This document shows positions 61,940 to 64,000 of a stretch of 64,000 nt of DNA, one piece after another. The notes beneath the pieces are model-generated. The model searched no databases. It saw only the letters and a program-made list of their open reading frames with translations, and was not told the origin of the DNA. Positions within the stretch are counted from its first letter, which is position 1. Every line of letters starts with the position of its first letter. This DNA is from Pseudomonadota bacterium (lineage in GTDB: Bacteria > Desulfobacterota > Desulfovibrionia > Desulfovibrionales > Desulfovibrionaceae), in assembly GCA_023411815.1 (NCBI GenBank), contig JAEYOJ010000076.1, positions 98,597 to 162,596 of the forward strand, written 5' to 3'. Both the position numbers and the translations under genes were made by a program.

Positions 61940-62097
61940 AGGGCTCCGCCCTCCTCGAACTCCTTCCGTCAGGGACGAACGCGTCCCTGGACTCGCGATG
62001 ATTCCGGGCCTGTTTCTCGAAGTGATTCGTCCAAAATAGATAAGGGGTCCAGGGGGCCGCGCTCCCTGGGTGGGGTACGAGGAGGGCTCCGCCCTCC
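61940..62097. repeat. Mirror-image pair of two-hairpin repeats at a convergent junction
   Basis: From the left: X (AGGGC/GCCCT, 61940-61952) then Y (CAGGGACG/CGTCCCTG, 61970-61989). From the right: X (GGAGGGC/GCCCTCC, 62081-62097) then Y (CCAGGG/CCCTGG, 62049-62069). Each convergent gene (stops at 61927 and 62122) thus meets X first and Y second. This symmetric arrangement supports a role in ending or protecting each transcript. Confidence 0.75.
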
Positions 62098-62121
62098 CCG
62101 ATTCTCATGCGAAATGTTATT

Positions 62122-63291
62122 CTACGACGCTTCGCGCGCCTCGGTCCTGGAGCCGGGCAGGGCCTGGCGCTCTTCATGGAGCATGCGTTGCATGGAGCCG
62201 GGCAGCAGGCTGGAGATGGGCTTCTCGGTGAACTGGCGCAGGCTGTCGCGCAGCCCGTCCCAGCGGTCGAGCACGCGCTCCAGTAGCGAGGCCGGACGCT
62301 CCTGCGTAAGATGGGCGAGCAGGCCTCTGATCTGTTCGAAATCCGGGTTCTCTTCCAGGGCCAGTTCCAGGGTGGACAGGGCCTGTTCCATCTTGCCGCG
62401 TTCCAACTGGGCCATGGCTAGGCCGAGCCAGGTCTCCTCTTCCTCGGGCGTGAGCATGGCCGCGCGGCGCCAAGCCAGCAGGCCTGCTTCCCAGTCCTGC
62501 TCACGCCACAGGGTCTTGGCCACGGCCACGAAGGGATTGATCATGTGCCCGCCCTCGCGCAGGATTTCGCCGTGCAGCATGCGCACCTCGACATAGCGGT
62601 CGCTCCATGCGTAGTGCTTGGCCGCGCGGGTCAGGTTCTCCAGGTAGCGGGGCTTGTTGCGCAGTCCCCGGTAGGCCTGGGCCATGCCTTCGAAGGCTTC
62701 GGCGTAGACCTCGTTGAGCTTGATGGCCTGCTCGAAGGCTTCGATGGCCGCGTCCCATTCCTGGTTCAAGAGATGGCGGCTTCCCTTCTGGAAAAGCGAG
62801 CGGGCGTTGTGCTTGTGCTCGGGGCTGCTCTCGCCCGCCTCCAGCTCCTCCCTCTTGGCCTTGAGCTGCGCCGCCCATCTGGTCACGGACTCGGGCAGGC
62901 GGCGAATCTTCCGGGCCGTCTCGGCCTGGCGTTCGAAGGTGCCGATGGAATAGGGCCGCAGGAGATATCCCGAGCAGCCCGAGGCGATGGCCTCCAGCAC
63001 GGACAGCTCGCGGTTCTCCAGGGTCGCCATGACCACGGGCAGGTTGGCCGTGGTCGGGTTGTCGCGCAGGGTGCGCATGAAGGCGTAGCCGTCCATGTCC
63101 GCAAGCTGCTTGTCGCAGATGACCAGGTCCACGCGATGATTGCCGATATACTCCTCGGCCTCCCGGCCCGTGGCGAACACGGCCATAATCTCCGCGCCCA
63201 GCCCCTTGGCCACCTCGCGGTCAACGCGGGAGTGTCCTTCGTGCTCGCTGACGATGACGACGTTCCTGAAGAGTCTGCGCTTGCTGGACAT
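62122..63291 (-). CDS. Receiver-domain protein with TPR repeats
   Basis: 389 residues. A receiver-like domain spans about 8-125 with Asp60 (VICDKQLADMDGY), but the N-terminal acidic pair is replaced (VVIVSEHEGH) and the usual Lys is Arg in GYLLRPYS. From about 150 on there are TPR-like helices (ARSLFQKGSRHLLNQEWDAA, EVYAEAFEGMAQAYRGLRNK, ETWLGLAMAQLERGKMEQAL). It is probably a protein-protein scaffold whose receiver may be phosphorylated weakly or not at all. The start is MSSKRRLFRNV; it is monocistronic. Confidence 0.85.
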   Translation of the reverse strand: MSSKRRLFRNVVIVSEHEGHSRVDREVAKGLGAEIMAVFATGREAEEYIGNHRVDLVICDKQLADMDGYAFMRTLRDNPTTANLPVVMATLENRELSVLEAIASGCSGYLLRPYSIGTFERQAETARKIRRLPESVTRWAAQLKAKREELEAGESSPEHKHNARSLFQKGSRHLLNQEWDAAIEAFEQAIKLNEVYAEAFEGMAQAYRGLRNKPRYLENLTRAAKHYAWSDRYVEVRMLHGEILREGGHMINPFVAVAKTLWREQDWEAGLLAWRRAAMLTPEEEETWLGLAMAQLERGKMEQALSTLELALEENPDFEQIRGLLAHLTQERPASLLERVLDRWDGLRDSLRQFTEKPISSLLPGSMQRMLHEERQALPGSRTEAREAS

Positions 63292-63814
63292 GTAGCCCCC
63301 GGCAAAAATTGCCCGGTTGATGGTTCACGCAGCTGTGGATGCATGACCGATACCAAACGCCACGAATGCTTGGCGAACGTGTGTCGCGGGGCAGAAGGCC
63401 GTCATCGGCCGTCGGAATATCAGAGCGGCGCCGTAGGAATTGACGGACATGCCACGGTCGGCGGAAATGCCGCCGGACAAAGCTGCGCCCCTGGCGCATC
63501 GGCCGGTGCCCACAGGCGTCGCTTGCGGATCCTATGGCGATCTTGCCGTGTACTGGTTTTCGTCTCGCTCAGGCGTTTGAACCGGTAAGTCGATGGGCAT
63601 TTGCATCGAGAGCATTGCGCTAATCGTTATTGCTATGCGGTTGTGTCTATTAAATGACTTCGCGTTGGGACATGCTCTAAAGGTTGACGTTATAAAAAGC
63701 CTCCAGAAAAATCATTCCTTCAACAAGTCGAATCACCAGGGAAAAGCTCGCCGCCTCAATTGATGCCCCGCCTTTCTCCCCGTCGGGCCTTCACCGGGGC
63801 CCGGCGCCGCGCTA
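63292..63814. other. Spacer before the insertion sequence, no gene seen
   Basis: 523 bases with mixed composition and no convincing gene or hairpin array. The part 63590-63740 is AT-richer than the surroundings. Confidence 0.5.
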
Positions 63815-64000
63815 GAGGCTGTTATGAACTGTAGATAGTGCTTATAGAGTGAGCATGACTCACCCAAAGCCCCATCCCACGGACGTAAGCGACGAGGAGT
63901 GGTCCTTCGTCGCACCCTATCTTACTCTTCTGCCTGAGGATTCCGATCAGCGCCGGCATAACCTGCGCGTGGTCTTCAACGCGCTTCGCTGGATCGTGCG
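63815..64000 (+). mobile_element. Left end of an IS5-family insertion sequence (cut by window edge)
   Basis: The transposase gene begins at 63855. The terminal inverted repeat probably starts near 63815 (GAGGCTGTTATGAACT). The bases CTAG at 63812-63815 fit the YTAR target of the IS5 subgroup, but the other end is outside the window, so neither the repeat nor the duplication can be checked. Confidence 0.7.
63855..64000 (+). CDS. IS5-family transposase, N-terminal 48 residues (cut by window edge)
   Basis: MTHPKPHPTDVSDEEWSFVA onward. The start SDEEWSFVAPYL, followed by RRHNLRVVFNALRWIV, is the DUF4096-like opening of IS5-group transposases. The catalytic DDE part lies to the right of the window. 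Confidence 0.85.
   Translation, partial: MTHPKPHPTDVSDEEWSFVAPYLTLLPEDSDQRRHNLRVVFNALRWIV

Overview
The window is high-GC bacterial chromosome from a Desulfovibrio-like sulfate reducer (Desulfobacterota, probably Desulfovibrionaceae). This rests on gene style, not a marker gene: a fused uroporphyrinogen methyltransferase/synthase, a TauE-type permease operon with small membrane and periplasmic partners, very many two-component and chemotaxis proteins, ferritin-like and rubrerythrin-like proteins, and a lysine 2,3-aminomutase osmolyte operon. No rRNA, tRNA or CRISPR was seen.

Layout. 0-5 kb: the start of purN, cobA/hemD, then a five-gene minus-strand operon around a TauE/SafE permease. 5-8 kb: a divergent membrane-anchored sigma-54 activator. 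A textbook -24/-12 promoter (5058-5073) lies between them, so a regulator-target pair is likely. 8-10.5 kb: a secreted beta-helix protein and a secreted fibronectin-III protein. 10.9-17.8 kb: small genes, a chemotaxis receptor, a hybrid kinase and an RRM RNA-binding protein with a structured leader. 17.9-22.5 kb: an amino-acid ABC transporter followed by kamA (ablA) and ablB, a lysine to N-acetyl-beta-lysine osmolyte operon. 23-25.5 kb: pgi and a GNAT enzyme. 25.6-29.7 kb: a signalling cluster of two histidine kinases and two receiver-only proteins. 29.8-31.8 kb: a Tat-exported ferritin-like protein convergent with a degenerate rubrerythrin. 32-36.3 kb: a receptor with a C-terminal sensor domain, a PHP phosphoesterase, a GNAT, and a YqjD/YqjE/YqjK-like membrane trio. 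36.5-40.9 kb: a dynamin-like GTPase and pabABC.

41.2-55.0 kb is an intact, one-directional set of phage structural genes: portal, scaffold-like protein, N4-gp56-type capsid, adaptors, beta-helix tail protein, endolysin and GTA-type holin. It has its own promoter and terminator but no terminase, integrase, repressor or replication gene. Its translationally coupled blocks are separated by dense hairpin arrays built from repeats that also occur between ordinary chromosomal genes. It looks like a domesticated, gene-transfer-agent-like or particle-forming locus and is the most unusual part of the window.

55.9-63.3 kb: a sensor kinase, an OmpR-type two-component pair, a Ser/Thr kinase with a C-terminal DUF1566-like domain, and a receiver-TPR protein. 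The right edge cuts into an IS5-type insertion sequence.

A recurrent theme is a dispersed two-hairpin repeat family. It sits just downstream of stop codons, especially between convergent genes, where it probably ends or protects transcripts.
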